A stretch of 64,000 nucleotides of DNA from Adineta vaga. Its lineage: Eukaryota > Rotifera. The position numbers and the translations under genes are program-made. Location of the stretch: contig CP075493.1 of the NCBI GenBank assembly GCA_021613535.1, positions 13,330,001-13,394,000 of the forward strand, given 5' to 3'. The notes beneath the pieces are model-generated. The model was not told the origin of the DNA. It did no database searches and was given only the letters and a program-made list of their open reading frames with translations. Positions 24,163 to 36,719 of the stretch are shown piece after piece; positions within the stretch are counted from its first letter, which is position 1, and every line of letters begins with the position of its first letter.

Positions 24163-25207
24163 GATTACAACTATCAACATTCAATAAGCATTCATCTTTA
24201 AAATGTACACTAAACGTTTTTTAAATAATCTCGAACTGCCTTCCTGACAGTTTCTCTTTTATACTAAACCGTTTTAATTTACGCATGTCGCTACTACAAT
24301 CGAGTTTAACATCCCATATGTCGTTTAGACCGAAAACATCATCTCTCAACTCGGCTAAACATGTTTTATTTAATAAAGTAATTTGTCTATAAACTACCCA
24401 TTAATATGCATTAGAAATTTTACCGAACATTGACGCCAAAGCTTTTCTTGCAATACCAGTATTAAACGATATCCATTTTTATTTCTCTAAAAAGCTATAT
24501 AGCCGAAAACAAAGCAATTACTTTCACATTTGTATAGGACAGTACATATTAGTAAAATTGAGTCGAACTAATTCCGACAACAGGATTTATTGTACTAAAT
24601 AACATCTACAACTATGCATTATTTATTTGAATCATTCGACTCACCAACTAAGTTGTCTACTATTTTGTTTGATCACAAGGAATATTTCGGTTTAAAGACT
24701 TGGAAATGTGATAATTAAAAAAATTTCAGAAGTAAAATTGGTACGCTAATTTCAATGATCGCAGTAATGAAACATCTGTATCTGTTATATGTACAGTCTC
24801 ATTAGGAGGTTTGGTATACTAGATTAGCATTGGATAGAATTGGATTAGACCACTTTATCTAACTTTTTGTAATTACTCTTGTTAAACATGTACTACAGCT
24901 CTATTTTCATTTTTATAACGTCAAGATTCGGCAATAAGTCATTCACATTGATAGATTTAAGTTCTCTGCCGAGTGCATGACGCAGAACAAAAATGTTCGA
25001 TGAGAATTGCGCATATTCTCACACATGCTTCTTTATATCATATTAACGAGAATGTCTATCTTGCAAATATACGACAGGAAAGCTAATGCTAATCGTTGTT
25101 ATTATTTGCCTTTTGATATAAGTATTTATATCCATTTGTTCACTAGTTCTTTTGCAGTTCTCTCGCTGGATTCTTTTTCTTAAAAACATCATTACCTATA
25201 GTAGAAT
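24163..25207. other. Intergenic, no gene seen
   Basis: About 1 kb between two plus-strand genes. No coding pattern was recognised on either strand. Confidence 0.45.
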
Positions 25208-28200
25208 ATGGATTGTTTTCGTAGATTCAAACATCATTTATTGACTTTGAATCTTTTCGAAAATGCTAATACACATATCAATGAACTCCAAGCATCAATT
25301 GAACGTCTAACAACTCGTATTTATCTTGCTGTAGTATTGATTTTACTTACAATTTTTACAATCTATCTTTCATTTACTATTGAAACAAAAACTTATACCA
25401 TTGAAAAGCCTTCGCAAGCAAAGTACGAACTACTTCAAGAAAATTATTCATCATCACTCGAATGTCCTTGTTCAACTGTGACGATTCCACATCGAGAATT
25501 TCTATCTATTTCACCTATTTATCATGAAGTTTGCTCAAGTATTTTCGTCTCAAATGTATGGTTGACATCTTTACATAATATTAATCGAACGCGCTACTAT
25601 CAGCTGGATTTTCGAGCAAATGGTATTTCAATATTTCAACTTTTACGTACATTATGTGATTGGAACAAGCGCAATAATCAGATTGCATTGAATCAATTCG
25701 AGAGCACTCTTTTTATTTCTCCTTGTGTTTTATCACCCAAAGATTTTGCGGATAAAACTGCCTCGATATTAACAAATGTTGATCGAACATTCGTTAGGCA
25801 ACATATTCAAACATTACATGTTGTTCAAGAAAGCATGGAAGCTAATCAACTGGTACCAGCTGTTCAGACAACAGGAGTGTTACAGTTATTTTTCGATGGT
25901 CAAATTCGTCTTGTAAATGGTATTTGGAAAGATTTCTGCTGGTGTCCTCAGTATGTAAATTGTATAGACAGGATGGGACTCTACGATGATCTATTCAGTT
26001 TTCAATCAAATGGTATCTATGATGGTGATATTTCGGCACATGTGAATCTACAAGGTTTTATTACTGGTTGTTATACATTACGTGCTCTAATGTATTCGAC
26101 TCTCGAATGTCTCTATAATCAATCTTGTGTTGATCTTTTGGATCAGACAAATAATTCGTATTACAAAGCACTCACTAGAGACAAGAATACATCTACCAGT
26201 TTTTCTGATTCGGAAATGATAATTTCAGGCGATTATTTTATCTTATCTTGGCAAAAAAATAGACAATATTCTGATTATTACAAAATGTGTGCGCCAATAA
26301 ACTGTCGATACACAATTGCGCAGCATGCAGATACTTTTCATATATTGACAAATTTATTCAGTGTGTACGGAGGATTGGTAATAGTATGTCAATTTATAGT
26401 TCCATTGATTGTCAGAAAAATTCGGATATGGTGGACACAACGAGATGCACAACCTGCAACTAGAGAAGATGAAGGTATAAAAAATCTTTTCAAAAATTTC
26501 AGATATATTGAAGATTTGCTTTTCTTTGTAGTAATACCAATTCGAACTCAATTATTTCGTGTATGTCTAATTCTTCGTTCCACTCTCATTGAACTTAATG
26601 TTTTCGATGATATTATTCCTTCTCTTGATCCTCATGAAATTTACAACGGCCGTCTTGCTACTCGTATCTACATTGTTTGCTTTATCCTTATCGCTGTACC
26701 ATTATTGCTTGTTAATTTATTAACGATACGACTTCGCATGGACACCATTGAGAATCCATCGGAATTGACTTTCGAACAACTTCATGCTATTTATAATAAT
26801 TCTCTTCAATGTCCTTGCTCAGATATTGCTATGCCTTATCATGAGTTTAGTAACATCATCTACAAAATACATTCAATATGTAATGGTAGTCATTTTATCA
26901 AGTTCGATTGGTTTGTTAACTTTCCAATGATTATGAAACCTCAATTTACAATTTTGAATAGCATCTGTGAACGATCTCGCACTGCGGTAGATTTAGCTAC
27001 TGCTACATTTACATCATTAGAATTGATAACAGGACATGCATTATCACGCGAATTACTCAATACACAAGTACGTGCAGTATTTTATCAATTGAAAGCACAA
27101 ACACGAGTGGAACTTGTAACAGCAATTCAATTGAATCGAATTTTAACGTATAGTAATAAATTAATGAGAAGATATAATGTTCAAACATATCATTCACCGC
27201 AACACATTGAAACTCTTCTTAGTTCGAATAATAATAATAATAATAATAGTACATGTCACTGTGTGTTGACGCCACAGTGTATCATAGAAATAGTTCCATC
27301 ATTTTACAGAGGATGTTATGCCGTCGATGCTATTTTACTATCAACTCTCGACTGCTTTTATACTGCCGATTGTATTACTTTAATCGAATCATTTCGAATT
27401 CCGTCTATCATAGAATTAACATGTAATGCAACAGCTTTGAATCCGAATGAAACTCGATTTTTACCAAATACGACCATAGAATCGTTGCTCAATGAGTTAA
27501 TGTTAGAATTATGGGATATTCATATTAATTATACGAGTTATTACAAAAAGTGTAATCCAATCAGTTGTACTTATTCATATAAAAAACCGTACGATATATT
27601 TTCTGTACTAATTCTATTGCTTGGTTTATTCAGTGGTTTGAATGTTATATTGAAAATTCTTGTTCCATTTATTGTTAAAACTATTCGAAATTGTCTTTTT
27701 CATGGACGAATCAATTTCAATTTCAAGGCAAAACTTCTAGTATGGAATACTTTTCCTACTTACGCATCTCAACGAGGTGATATCAATCAATTGTATACAG
27801 AAAAACTTGCAACACGAATCTATGCACTAGCTTTCATTGTAAGTTTTGTCATAACAGCTGTATATAAAACAGCAACAGCACCAACGAAGAATGACATCAT
27901 ATACAATCCAACGCTAGCAACATTTGAACAATTACAAAAAAGATATGGAACAACTGTGAAGTGTCCATGCAAGGAAATTAGCATCAACTGTATAAGTAGT
28001 CAGATCTATATGGAATCTAATTTGAGTTTTTATTTTATAGATGGATCATTTGTTTCGATTTCACCTGCTTTTCATCAAGTTTGCTCGAGTTATTTGACTT
28101 CTCCTTCATGGTTATCGTTTCTTTTCAAATATTCTAATTCAACGAATAACTATCTCTTCATTCTATCTCAGTTTCAATTTCTCACGTACGTTTGTCAAAT

Positions 28201-28954
28201 AACGAATCCATTTGCTCTCAATGTCGTCTTTACTTTTACGAATGATTCATTTATTTCACCACAAACAATCGTAGAAACAACACTACGCTCGGAAGTTTCA
28301 TCTTTAATGTTGAGATTTCTCTTGACTACATCTAAATATATTGCTGAAATGATTGACTTTATTCAAGGACTTATACATGGTAGTGGTATTCTATCAGCAT
28401 TACATACGAATTGGAAATTAATTTTGAATGATCTAGATAATGTGACTATTCACACTGATCCAATTTCCTATGGAAACTGTTCCTGTGGTATATATGCTTC
28501 ATGCACACAAGTAACTGAAATTCCTGGTCTACTCATTGGTTGTTATCCCTCATCAGCAATGATGCAATCGACACTCGAATGTTTCTACAATGAAACATGT
28601 ATTTCGTTATTTTTTGGAGCGAATCAATGGCCATTACTTAATGTAAATAGTCGATCGCGTTTTTCATCATTCCATACAGTGAAATCGATTATTGATCAAT
28701 TGATGATTGATGAATGGAAGAATCATACTAATTATACGTTGTATTATGAGAAATGTGCTCCAACTTCGTGTAGTTTTTCGTATTCAGAGCGATTCAGCTT
28801 TGCTTATATGATGCTCACATTAACTAGTCTTTATGGAGGCCTGACGATGGTTTTACGTTTCATTGTTTATTATTCCGTAAAATACGGTCGAAATTTTTCT
28901 CGTCATGGACATAGAGTACGACGAGTGGATGTAAATGAAAATTATATTAGCTAA
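25208..28954 (+). CDS. Three-module multi-TM receptor-like protein, family unknown
   Basis: The frame is open from the ATG at 25208 to TAA at 28954, but two short in-frame introns are likely: 26475-26531 (57 bp) and 27990-28040 (51 bp), each with GT-AG ends, no stop and a length divisible by three; removing them restores the module pattern. This leaves about 1212 residues in three tandem modules of about 400. Each starts LATRIY plus a TM helix, then YxxLQ-x-x-Y-x(4)-CPC, a cysteine-patterned domain (HxVCSS, STLECFYNxTC), then YYxKCxPxxC and a second TM helix. Two TMs around a large outer domain recall channel or receptor subunits, but I see no signature of ENaC, P2X or another known family. 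An Asn codon repeat lies near 27228-27248. A single decayed module lies at about 33497-34751. Confidence 0.78.
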   Translation: MDCFRRFKHHLLTLNLFENANTHINELQASIERLTTRIYLAVVLILLTIFTIYLSFTIETKTYTIEKPSQAKYELLQENYSSSLECPCSTVTIPHREFLSISPIYHEVCSSIFVSNVWLTSLHNINRTRYYQLDFRANGISIFQLLRTLCDWNKRNNQIALNQFESTLFISPCVLSPKDFADKTASILTNVDRTFVRQHIQTLHVVQESMEANQLVPAVQTTGVLQLFFDGQIRLVNGIWKDFCWCPQYVNCIDRMGLYDDLFSFQSNGIYDGDISAHVNLQGFITGCYTLRALMYSTLECLYNQSCVDLLDQTNNSYYKALTRDKNTSTSFSDSEMIISGDYFILSWQKNRQYSDYYKMCAPINCRYTIAQHADTFHILTNLFSVYGGLVIVCQFIVPLIVRKIRIWWTQRDAQPATREDEGIKNLFKNFRYIEDLLFFVVIPIRTQLFRVCLILRSTLIELNVFDDIIPSLDPHEIYNGRLATRIYIVCFILIAVPLLLVNLLTIRLRMDTIENPSELTFEQLHAIYNNSLQCPCSDIAMPYHEFSNIIYKIHSICNGSHFIKFDWFVNFPMIMKPQFTILNSICERSRTAVDLATATFTSLELITGHALSRELLNTQVRAVFYQLKAQTRVELVTAIQLNRILTYSNKLMRRYNVQTYHSPQHIETLLSSNNNNNNNSTCHCVLTPQCIIEIVPSFYRGCYAVDAILLSTLDCFYTADCITLIESFRIPSIIELTCNATALNPNETRFLPNTTIESLLNELMLELWDIHINYTSYYKKCNPISCTYSYKKPYDIFSVLILLLGLFSGLNVILKILVPFIVKTIRNCLFHGRINFNFKAKLLVWNTFPTYASQRGDINQLYTEKLATRIYALAFIVSFVITAVYKTATAPTKNDIIYNPTLATFEQLQKRYGTTVKCPCKEISINCISSQIYMESNLSFYFIDGSFVSISPAFHQVCSSYLTSPSWLSFLFKYSNSTNNYLFILSQFQFLTYVCQITNPFALNVVFTFTNDSFISPQTIVETTLRSEVSSLMLRFLLTTSKYIAEMIDFIQGLIHGSGILSALHTNWKLILNDLDNVTIHTDPISYGNCSCGIYASCTQVTEIPGLLIGCYPSSAMMQSTLECFYNETCISLFFGANQWPLLNVNSRSRFSSFHTVKSIIDQLMIDEWKNHTNYTLYYEKCAPTSCSFSYSERFSFAYMMLTLTSLYGGLTMVLRFIVYYSVKYGRNFSRHGHRVRRVDVNENYIS

Positions 28955-29026
28955 AGGATACAATTATGCATATACTCTCTGATAAAAAAAACGTATCATT
29001 CAAAAAATTAAATATTATTCACATGT

Positions 29027-29813
29027 TTACAGATAGTAATCATAAATAATGAATTTAACCCATGCAATCCATGATGGACTAGATATTGAATTCAAATGAA
29101 GAAATTGTATTCCAATTAATGGTGGATTATAAGTTATATTGATCCACTGTCCTGAACTTGTCACACCACTTATATTTGTTGCTAAAGTGAGATGATTCAG
29201 GTCAGAGCCAACATATAAATGATGTTCTGTGTTACCACTAGGAGATTGAGCAATCCTTAAGCATACATAATAAATATTATAGACTCCAGGAAGTTCGAGT
29301 TGAATATATTGTGGAGCATTGCCACCCGAATTAAAATATGTTCCATCACTTGAATTAGGTCGATCAACAAGACCATCACCTTGAGCTGTTGGTGAGCCTG
29401 CAGAAGCTAAATAATTGGAGGCAGTGACGACAGCAAAACTTGATATAGGTAATTCTAGAATAAAATCAAAACAATGAAAATTCTAAGTTACTCTGAGGAT
29501 AATTATGACAGGATTAAATACTTGTTATCGATAATGTCGTTTGATTGATAAATATCAATGAAGAATTTTGATTAGATTTAATATATATTGTAGTACGATT
29601 ATTATCAAATAATTGACAACTCTGATTCATTGAGAAATAATTTAAAACCGATATTATTCCATTAAATTTTATCATTTCACATGTACATTTTTCACGAGAT
29701 GTATTATATAAAATAGTTTTTATATTTCCAATCATGATATAATCCTCTATTTTACCAATAGTCGCACAATTCACGACAGAAAATAACGAGAAAACAATGA
29801 ATATATAAAACAT
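29027..29813 (-). CDS. Secreted F5/8C (discoidin)-like galactose-binding-fold protein
   Basis: Two exons, 29522-29813 and 29027-29454, with a 67-bp GT-AG intron in phase 1; 239 residues. The ATG at 29811-29813 starts a signal peptide (MFYIFIVFSLFSVVNCA). Residues about 35-80 repeat the Cys module of the NHL gene at 2114-3567 (KCTCEMIKFNGIISVLNYF, then SCQLFDNN). Exon 2 encodes a jelly-roll resembling coagulation factor 5/8 C domains: NYLASAGSPTAQGDG, PQYIQLELPGVYNIYYVCLR, GQWINITYNPPLIGIQFL. Such domains bind sugars or lipids outside the cell. The gene is intact. The ligand is unknown. Confidence 0.72.
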
Positions 29814-31445
29814 AATGCCAGAGTTGTTAAGTAAATTATGTTAGTAGTTTTCTTTTTTCTCTCATTTTTGAAAAGATCTTTTCTATTTCTTTTTCTCTTC
29901 ATTAATATTTAATTACGTCAAAAACGCATCCATATGTGTACACAGTACTATACTATTGACATAAATCACATAAATATTATGTTCTTTTTTCTAAATCATT
30001 ACCAATAAAACAATTAAATTTTTCTTTTTTTTCTCGATCGATGTGAATATGAAAATGGTAAACTCGATTACATTCTCAAGAGAGAAAACATCAATGAAAA
30101 ACTCAGATGCTGATTACAACCGAATGCAACGCCATCTTTTCTTTCTAACTCGATGTGTAAGATGAATAAGACAATTTCTTTTCGATTATTACCAATGTCA
30201 CTAAACTTGCAATTTCTTCTATGAATAGCTTATTATATATATATACAAATGGTTGGTTAGATCACTTCACATTATCTCTCTAGTAATTTTTGTGACACAT
30301 TATTTCGTGATAGTTTAGTTAAAAAATTTTGGCTACTCTTTAAACTACACTATATTTGGAATGTCAAAGCGGACCTTCACCCGTCAGAATGTGTTAATTT
30401 ATTTACAAGCTCTGCTTTATTCGAAGTAGATTATAGAAAAATGAATATCTTTTGCTCTAATAAATGCATATCAATCTAATATGAGTATGGCTGATAAAAT
30501 GGCGAATGAAGAGAAAGAAAATATTTAACGATTAAAATATATGAGTAAAAAATAATTTTATGAAATGAAAATTGAGTATAAATCGAAACCACAGTAATTT
30601 AAGAGAAAACGAGTTCATGCGAAAGACAGTCAATCTTTATTTTCGATTTGATATTCTTTGCCATAACATAAAATAATTATTCTGAGAGTCTAATAAGATT
30701 ACAACTATTATTTTTATAACAAAGACATAATGTATCAACTCTTTACTAAATACCACAGAGCTTTTTTTTTGTTTTTAGGTAAACTAAAAGACTACCTTGC
30801 ATTTTGAATTAGCAAATGACTGAAGTGATTTTTTTTCTCATCTTGACGTGAAGCTAGCATGACGGATTTATGTGAGTTATAGTTATATTTAAAAGCCTTT
30901 AGTATTATTGCTAATTCTATGTTTGTCCCATAAAGATTCCATTATTGCATATCAACTTATTTTATCCATTGATTGTTGAAGTATTTGAGTAGAGGTCTGA
31001 GTGCATTTCAACAAATAAACAGATTGGATGACGCAAACTATTTAGTCTAAATACGCTTCAATCAATTTATCGCAGTGACCTCTGATGAATTAATTATTTT
31101 TTCTTCGATATTTGTTTTCGTTCGGTCTTTTCCCATCACATCTAATATGATGTGATAGAATTAAATACAGCAGAAAAACATGAATTATACCGTTATTTTA
31201 TAATAAAAGCATTGCAAATATACTTTTATTGCACTTTTATGTACGTGCGTAAATGCATATTACTGATGTATATAAATACACGTTTTCTCCCATTATGATC
31301 TCTTCTTCATTATAAAGATTCATTCCTATGATGCGTCTATTCTTTTTCTTGCATAGAAACGTTTGATAATTATTAAATTTCTCTTGTTATTTGTTTTTTT
31401 CCGTGTAGAATTGATTACACGTTGTTTGAAGTATCACTAGTGAAG
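29814..31445. other. Intergenic, no gene seen
   Basis: About 1.6 kb of AT-rich DNA between divergent genes, with a short TA run near 30234-30246. No exon recognised. Confidence 0.45.
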
Positions 31446-32416
31446 ATGTCATTACCATATCTTGGTCAACAATTAACAATTTATATTAGTTCATTTCTTG
31501 TTATTGCTGGAGTCATTGGAAATGGTATCAATATATTAGTATTTGCAAGTAGTCGTTCTTATCGTACAACTCCGTGTACATTTTATTTTCTTATTGGGTC
31601 CATTTTGAATATTATTTACATAATGATAAATCTTGTTTCTCGCATTGTTATATCAGGTGCAGAAGTGGATCTAACTCGAACATCAATCGCTTGGTGTAAA
31701 ATGCGAAATTGGTCTTTGGCAACGATAAGCTTATTCAGTTTGAGTTGTGCATGTTTAGCAACAATCGATCAATTTTTCGCAACATCGCATAGTGCATTTA
31801 TTCGTCGTTTAAGCAATATTAAATGGGCACATCGACTCGCTATCATAATAATTATTGTCTGGTTTTGTCATGGTATTCCTTTTTTAATATATTTCGATAT
31901 TTCACCCATTACGAATACGTGCAGAAGTACTAATCCTGCTTTTACTCTTTATTTTCCGTCGATATATATTCTTACTCTTAATTGCATCATACCTGTTTTA
32001 ATAATGATTGTTTTCGGTTATCTTTCTTATCGTAATATTCGTTTGATACGAGCACTTGCTGATCAACAAGCTAATCGTCAATTAACTAAAATGATTTTAA
32101 TTCAAACAGTACTCGTTGTAATTAGTTATGTACAATATGGAATTAATGGCGCATATACTATAATGACATCTGGAATGAGCAACAAAGATCAAAATCGAAT
32201 ACAGATTGAAAATTTTGCTGCAACATTGGCTAATCTTATGTGTTATTTATACTTTTCGGTAGAGTACAGTTTGATTTATAGTTAATTTAAAAGTAAATCG
32301 TTTTATTTTAGGGAACTTGTTATGTATTTTTAATTTCATCGAGTCGTTTTCGTCGAAAAGTCAAAAAAAAATTATATTTTTGGCAAATGACAAATGAAAT
32401 TAATCCGGGTGTATAG
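31446..32416 (+). CDS. Rhodopsin-like G-protein-coupled receptor
   Basis: Exons 31446-32258 and 32312-32416 are joined by a 53-bp GT-AG intron in phase 0; 305 residues. I chose the ATG at 31446, since upstream in-frame codons offer only TTG. Seven hydrophobic helices are visible. TM1 carries the GN pair (VIGNGINILVF); TM3 ends in the usual position with ATIDQFFATS in place of DRY; the extracellular Cys pair is present (WCKMRNW and NTCRST). TM7 is completed only by exon 2 (YFSGTCYVFLISSSRFRR), which ends in a basic helix 8. It resembles the expanded orphan peptide-receptor-like GPCRs of rotifers. No ligand can be assigned. Confidence 0.82.
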
Positions 32417-33496
32417 ATAGAGAACAAACAAATTCTCTTCATTTTGAATTAATTTATTCACAAGCATATGAAAATATTAATTTTTAACTTGACAATATTG
32501 TTAAAGGATGATAATTATCATCCTCTAGATAGTTATATCTTCATTCTATACATATGTTTTCTTTTCGTTCTTTTTTTCTGTTCTTCACAGATTCAAATAC
32601 GTTCGCATATGTTTTCTGTTCTTTTACCATATGTTGTACATATGATGACATACTTTATATTATCCTTTACATTTCATCATCATTTCGTCTTTATTCATTC
32701 TCATTCCAGCGTATTATATCTTTGTTCACATTCATTTCATTATCTTTTTTTTTTTTGATGAATTTCATCATTCATTTCCATTGTTCGTCGCAGTATATAA
32801 AGTTCTGATTTCTTTGCAATAAATCATCACTCACCATCTACCGTCATCTTCACTTTCTCTATCTTCGAGTGACACGCATACAAAAACGTCTGTATTTTCA
32901 AACACATTCTATTTCCGATAAACAATTTCCTTTGTTTATAAACAGAAGAAAGCGTCAAACTCATTATGATGTTTGAACTATAGTTTTAACGTTGAACGAA
33001 TGATTATGTCCTATTTCATCGTAAGCGAGAAAAGAAACTGTGTGTAATTTTTAACAATAAAATCATAACTCATTTTCTTGGGAAAATCTACAGGAAACAA
33101 GATGTTTTAAAGAAAAAACTCATTATTTCAAAGAATACTTTTGAAAAATTATGATTATTCTTAACAAAGAGATGAAAAAAATACGCTTTGAATTTATTTC
33201 AGGTTTAATAAAGAGAAAATGAACCTAAATGTTGACACATCTCTCACACTTTTCAAATTCAGTTCATTTTAGTGTTTATTATTCTGAATTTCTTTGAATT
33301 AGGTTTGCCGCTTACCGATAGTAAATTGTTTCAAGTTCAAATATCTTGCAATTAACGAACTTCAACAAATGCGAATATTGAATTTTATTTGAAATTTAGA
33401 CTGATCCAAATTGTTTGGCATCAATAGCGATTGATTAATAATACCAAAGATATTCATCTCATAAGTATGTCATCATGTGTACCTTTTAGTGGCGTA
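32417..33496. other. Intergenic, T-rich
   Basis: About 1.1 kb. Phe/Ser-rich frames near 32468-32808 reflect T-rich sequence, not a gene. No repeat or RNA recognised. Confidence 0.45.
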
Positions 33497-34751
33497 TTTT
33501 GGTCAACTTTTTGATGAATTGCGACAGAGAGCTAGACAGTTTTTGCAAAATTTAAATCTTTTTCAATCTATATCACCCACCACGGATCACTATGAACTTC
33601 GAACTCAATGAATATCAACCAGATTATTCATTATTTTGTTAGTCGTGTCACTTTTCATCTTGAGTTTATATAATACTCTGATACAAGTTACAAAAACATT
33701 CAGAACTCTGTCACCTACTCGTACACAATATGTTGAGTTGTATTTGAAGTATCTAATGACACTCTCGTGTCCATGCCAGAGAGTTTCAATTGGTTACGAG
33801 AATATTATGAATATCAGTTATATTATTCATCAAGTGTGTGAAAGTATTTTTGTAACCCAGAAATGGAGTGATTATCTTATTTTAAAGCATCGATCAAGAA
33901 TTCTATTTACTGAAGATTTTCAATGGACAGCTCCATATACATTTCAAGCATTAAGTATGTATTGTCAGCTTATTTCTGAAAGAATATCATATAGTTTTAA
34001 ACAATTTTATTCAAATCAATATGTTATTGGCAATGTTATACCACAAGAACTGTTCGATTTTCAAATTACAGCAATGGTAAAACAATTCAGATCAACAATG
34101 ACAAATAATTTTTTGTTGTCTTTATCGATGATTCGAGATACAACTCAAGCTAATCAATTACTTTCTAATTTTATCCGATCGAAACAAAGATGCACTTGCA
34201 CATTCACGTTTTTATTCTGATTGCTTGTGCAGTACCTCATCGACATGTATTTATCAAACGTCTTTCTACTTTTTTCCCGATACTATAAAAAATATTCTCC
34301 ATTCCTGGCTTTTATGCAGGATGTTACACAATTGAATCTTTACTTCAATCGACTCTCGAATGTTTCCATCAACATACTTGTATCGATCAGATTTTATCAT
34401 TTTAGAATCCACCACTGACCTTTCTCGTTACTCATCCTCGCAATTCATCATTATCAAATAGATATTCTCAATATTCAACAGTTGAAGAACTTGTCAACGA
34501 ATTAATGATTGAAAAATGGCAGTTCACTAGTGTCTATGATCAGTTTTATTCCGAATGCAATCCTCGAGAATGTGTTGATAGTTATGAACAAGAAATGGTT
34601 TCATTTATATTGTGACAAGTGTAATTAGTCTTGTTGGCGGTTTAATAACAGTTCTGAAGATTGTTGTGCCATTTTCAGTTAAAGTTATTCTATATTGTGT
34701 TGAAAAATGTCGAGCAAGAGTTCGTCCAAACACAATGGTTGTGCTTCATTG
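33497..34751 (+). pseudogene. Decayed single-module relative of the 25-29 kb multi-TM gene
   Basis: The translated pieces follow one module of the protein at 25208-28954 in order: FLQNLNLF, then a stop (TGA near 33609), TM1 (STRLFIILLVVSLFILSLY), SCPCQRVSIGYENI, HQVCESIFVTQKW, then after a frameshift [16 protein letters not shown], then EELVNELMIEKW and YSECNPREC, another shift, and TM2 ([16 protein letters not shown]). At least one stop and two or three frame changes break it. It is a dead or dying gene, in the same orientation as the intact paralogue. Confidence 0.8.
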
Positions 34752-35229
34752 ATGTTCCTGAAGGATCTTGGTATGAATGGAATAGAATTACTTGACTAAA
34801 TACATATTTATCGTTAATAACCTTTCTTTTGAATATTGTATGTTCGAGACATACGGGGTGTAGATGCGAAGGTGAATTTTTATACTGTTACAGAGAAAAA
34901 TTCGAACAATCCTGATTACCATTCTTATCCATGTATTTCATTCTATTCACGGCCTTATGTTTTGTTTTGTGAAATCACGTGCTTATTTGTCATTGAAGAG
35001 GTGCGATATTGTTAATAAAAAATATAAAATGAAATTCATGTAACTGTATTAGAATACATATGCCACAACAACAATCAATTAAATTGATTTCTTCAATGCA
35101 GTGTGAACACATGGTTTTTTTTTGTTCTTCGAATGAAAATAGGAATTGTTTTTTATAAAATTGATGGCTTTAATAGAATTGTAAATTTTCAGTGAGAACA
35201 CTTTCATACTTGGTGAATAGGAAAAAAGT
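34752..35229. other. Intergenic, no gene seen
   Basis: Spacer of about 480 bp before the lectin gene. No coding pattern recognised. Confidence 0.4.
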
Positions 35230-36024
35230 ATGATTATTGTGCTTACGGCACTCATAGCTTGTATTATTTTATCAACAGAAGGTTTGATTATCTATTTGTC
35301 CCTAGTTAAATCTTTTATGAAATAAATACTTTTACAGGACAAACTACGGAGCCACCCAATTACGTTTGCAATGAGCATGATAATTCCGTCGAATTTACAA
35401 CGTCTTCGTCAAATCATTCGGCATGGGATTTGACATCGAATTGCTTTTTACAAGAGTATCAAAAATGCTCACATACTAATAATAGTTGTCGTTCACTATC
35501 AACACCCTGCTTCGACTATCTTACAGTTAATAATACGATTTATAGAACACCCGCCATTCTATGCTCAATTTTGGTACCATGTGACAATATTACCTATACT
35601 TGTGCATCAACTACTTCTGTATGTGTGGTGAACTCATGCTGCTCACCACGAACAGTATGCTTACCATTATTTCTAACGAATTTCTGTACACCATGTAGGC
35701 GTACTGTATTGAAAAATGAATTATAATTTCAATTGTTTCTTTGTTGAAGGTCAATTGACTTATTCATTTTATGAAGGTCAGACAGTTAATCTTGCGTGTG
35801 CAAATTCGATGACACTCAATATTCTGAACGCATTTTTCGGCGTTCTTTCTTGCGTTAACTGCGCTTGTGGATATTGTCATTGTGGAAACATGAATGTCAC
35901 ATCAACGATCGGTTCTCGCTGTGCAGGTCTTGCATCATGCTCATTTACTGCAGATAGATTCACACTTGGTGATCCATGCTACGGCTATCACAAAGTTTTT
36001 CAGGTTACATTCGTCTGCAGTTAA
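35230..36024 (+). CDS. Secreted SUEL-type (galactose/rhamnose-binding) lectin
   Basis: Three exons (35230-35281, 35338-35694, 35750-36024), introns of 56 and 55 bp, phases consistent; 227 residues. Exon 1 is a signal peptide (MIIVLTALIACIILSTEG). Residues about 20-135 are a Cys-rich region (about 17 cysteines) with no family I recognise. Exon 3 is a SUEL lectin domain: YEGQTVNLAC, RCAGLASCSF and the diagnostic DPCYGYHKVFQVTFVC. Such domains bind galactose or rhamnose and occur in egg lectins, latrophilins and immune lectins. It probably acts outside the cell in adhesion or recognition. Intact. Confidence 0.8.
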
Positions 36025-36719
36025 AAACAGAAAATAATTTTATTTTAGATTTTATATAAAATCAATTTTGTCACATTACTATTCCTTTAAAAAGTGAGAT
36101 ATATCCTACAATGACGCTATAAGATCTGAATTTGTCATATATTAAAATTATTTAAGAGTCCGAATTATCTAGAAGAAAAAAATTCATAAATTTTGAAATT
36201 AGCGATATATTTATATTAGTGGTAATCAATTGTGATTCTGAACTTTTAATATAGTTCGAAACATATTACATGTATCATACTTGGATTATTTACATTTCTC
36301 TCATAAGTGTTTTCTTTACAATTCATGAAATCGTGTGCTTTGAATATTATGTCGGAGAGAAGAAATTCTCTGTTCTGCATGGCTATGTACAACGTTTTAA
36401 AAAACAATTAATTATTATCATCGTAGCTAGTAACGTCGTAGATTATGTTAATAACAAATGAAATGTTGACAATAAATACGTTTTTTCTGTATATCTGAAA
36501 ATATTAATTATTTCCACTCATGCCACGGGAAAATTTCATCTATCGATAAAACAGAAATATATCAGTGTTGATTCAATGATGATAAACGAGATCTCATCAA
36601 TCTTGAGAGAAAATATACACTATATTAACCAACGCGAAAAACAATATCTATAGAAGATTATTTCATTCATTTTCGATATATACATTACTCAATACTTTTG
36701 AAATTGACGAGCAAACGAA
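36025..36719. other. Intergenic with one doubtful short frame
   Basis: An ATG frame at 36270-36461 begins with a signal-peptide-like stretch (MYHTWIIYISLISVFFTIHE) but continues without recognisable features for 63 codons. It may be an exon remnant. Nothing else seen. Confidence 0.35.

Noticed and set aside
32468-32808. Overlapping Phe/Ser/His-rich plus-strand frames
   Set aside because: Composition follows T-rich DNA; no domain, signal or splice support.
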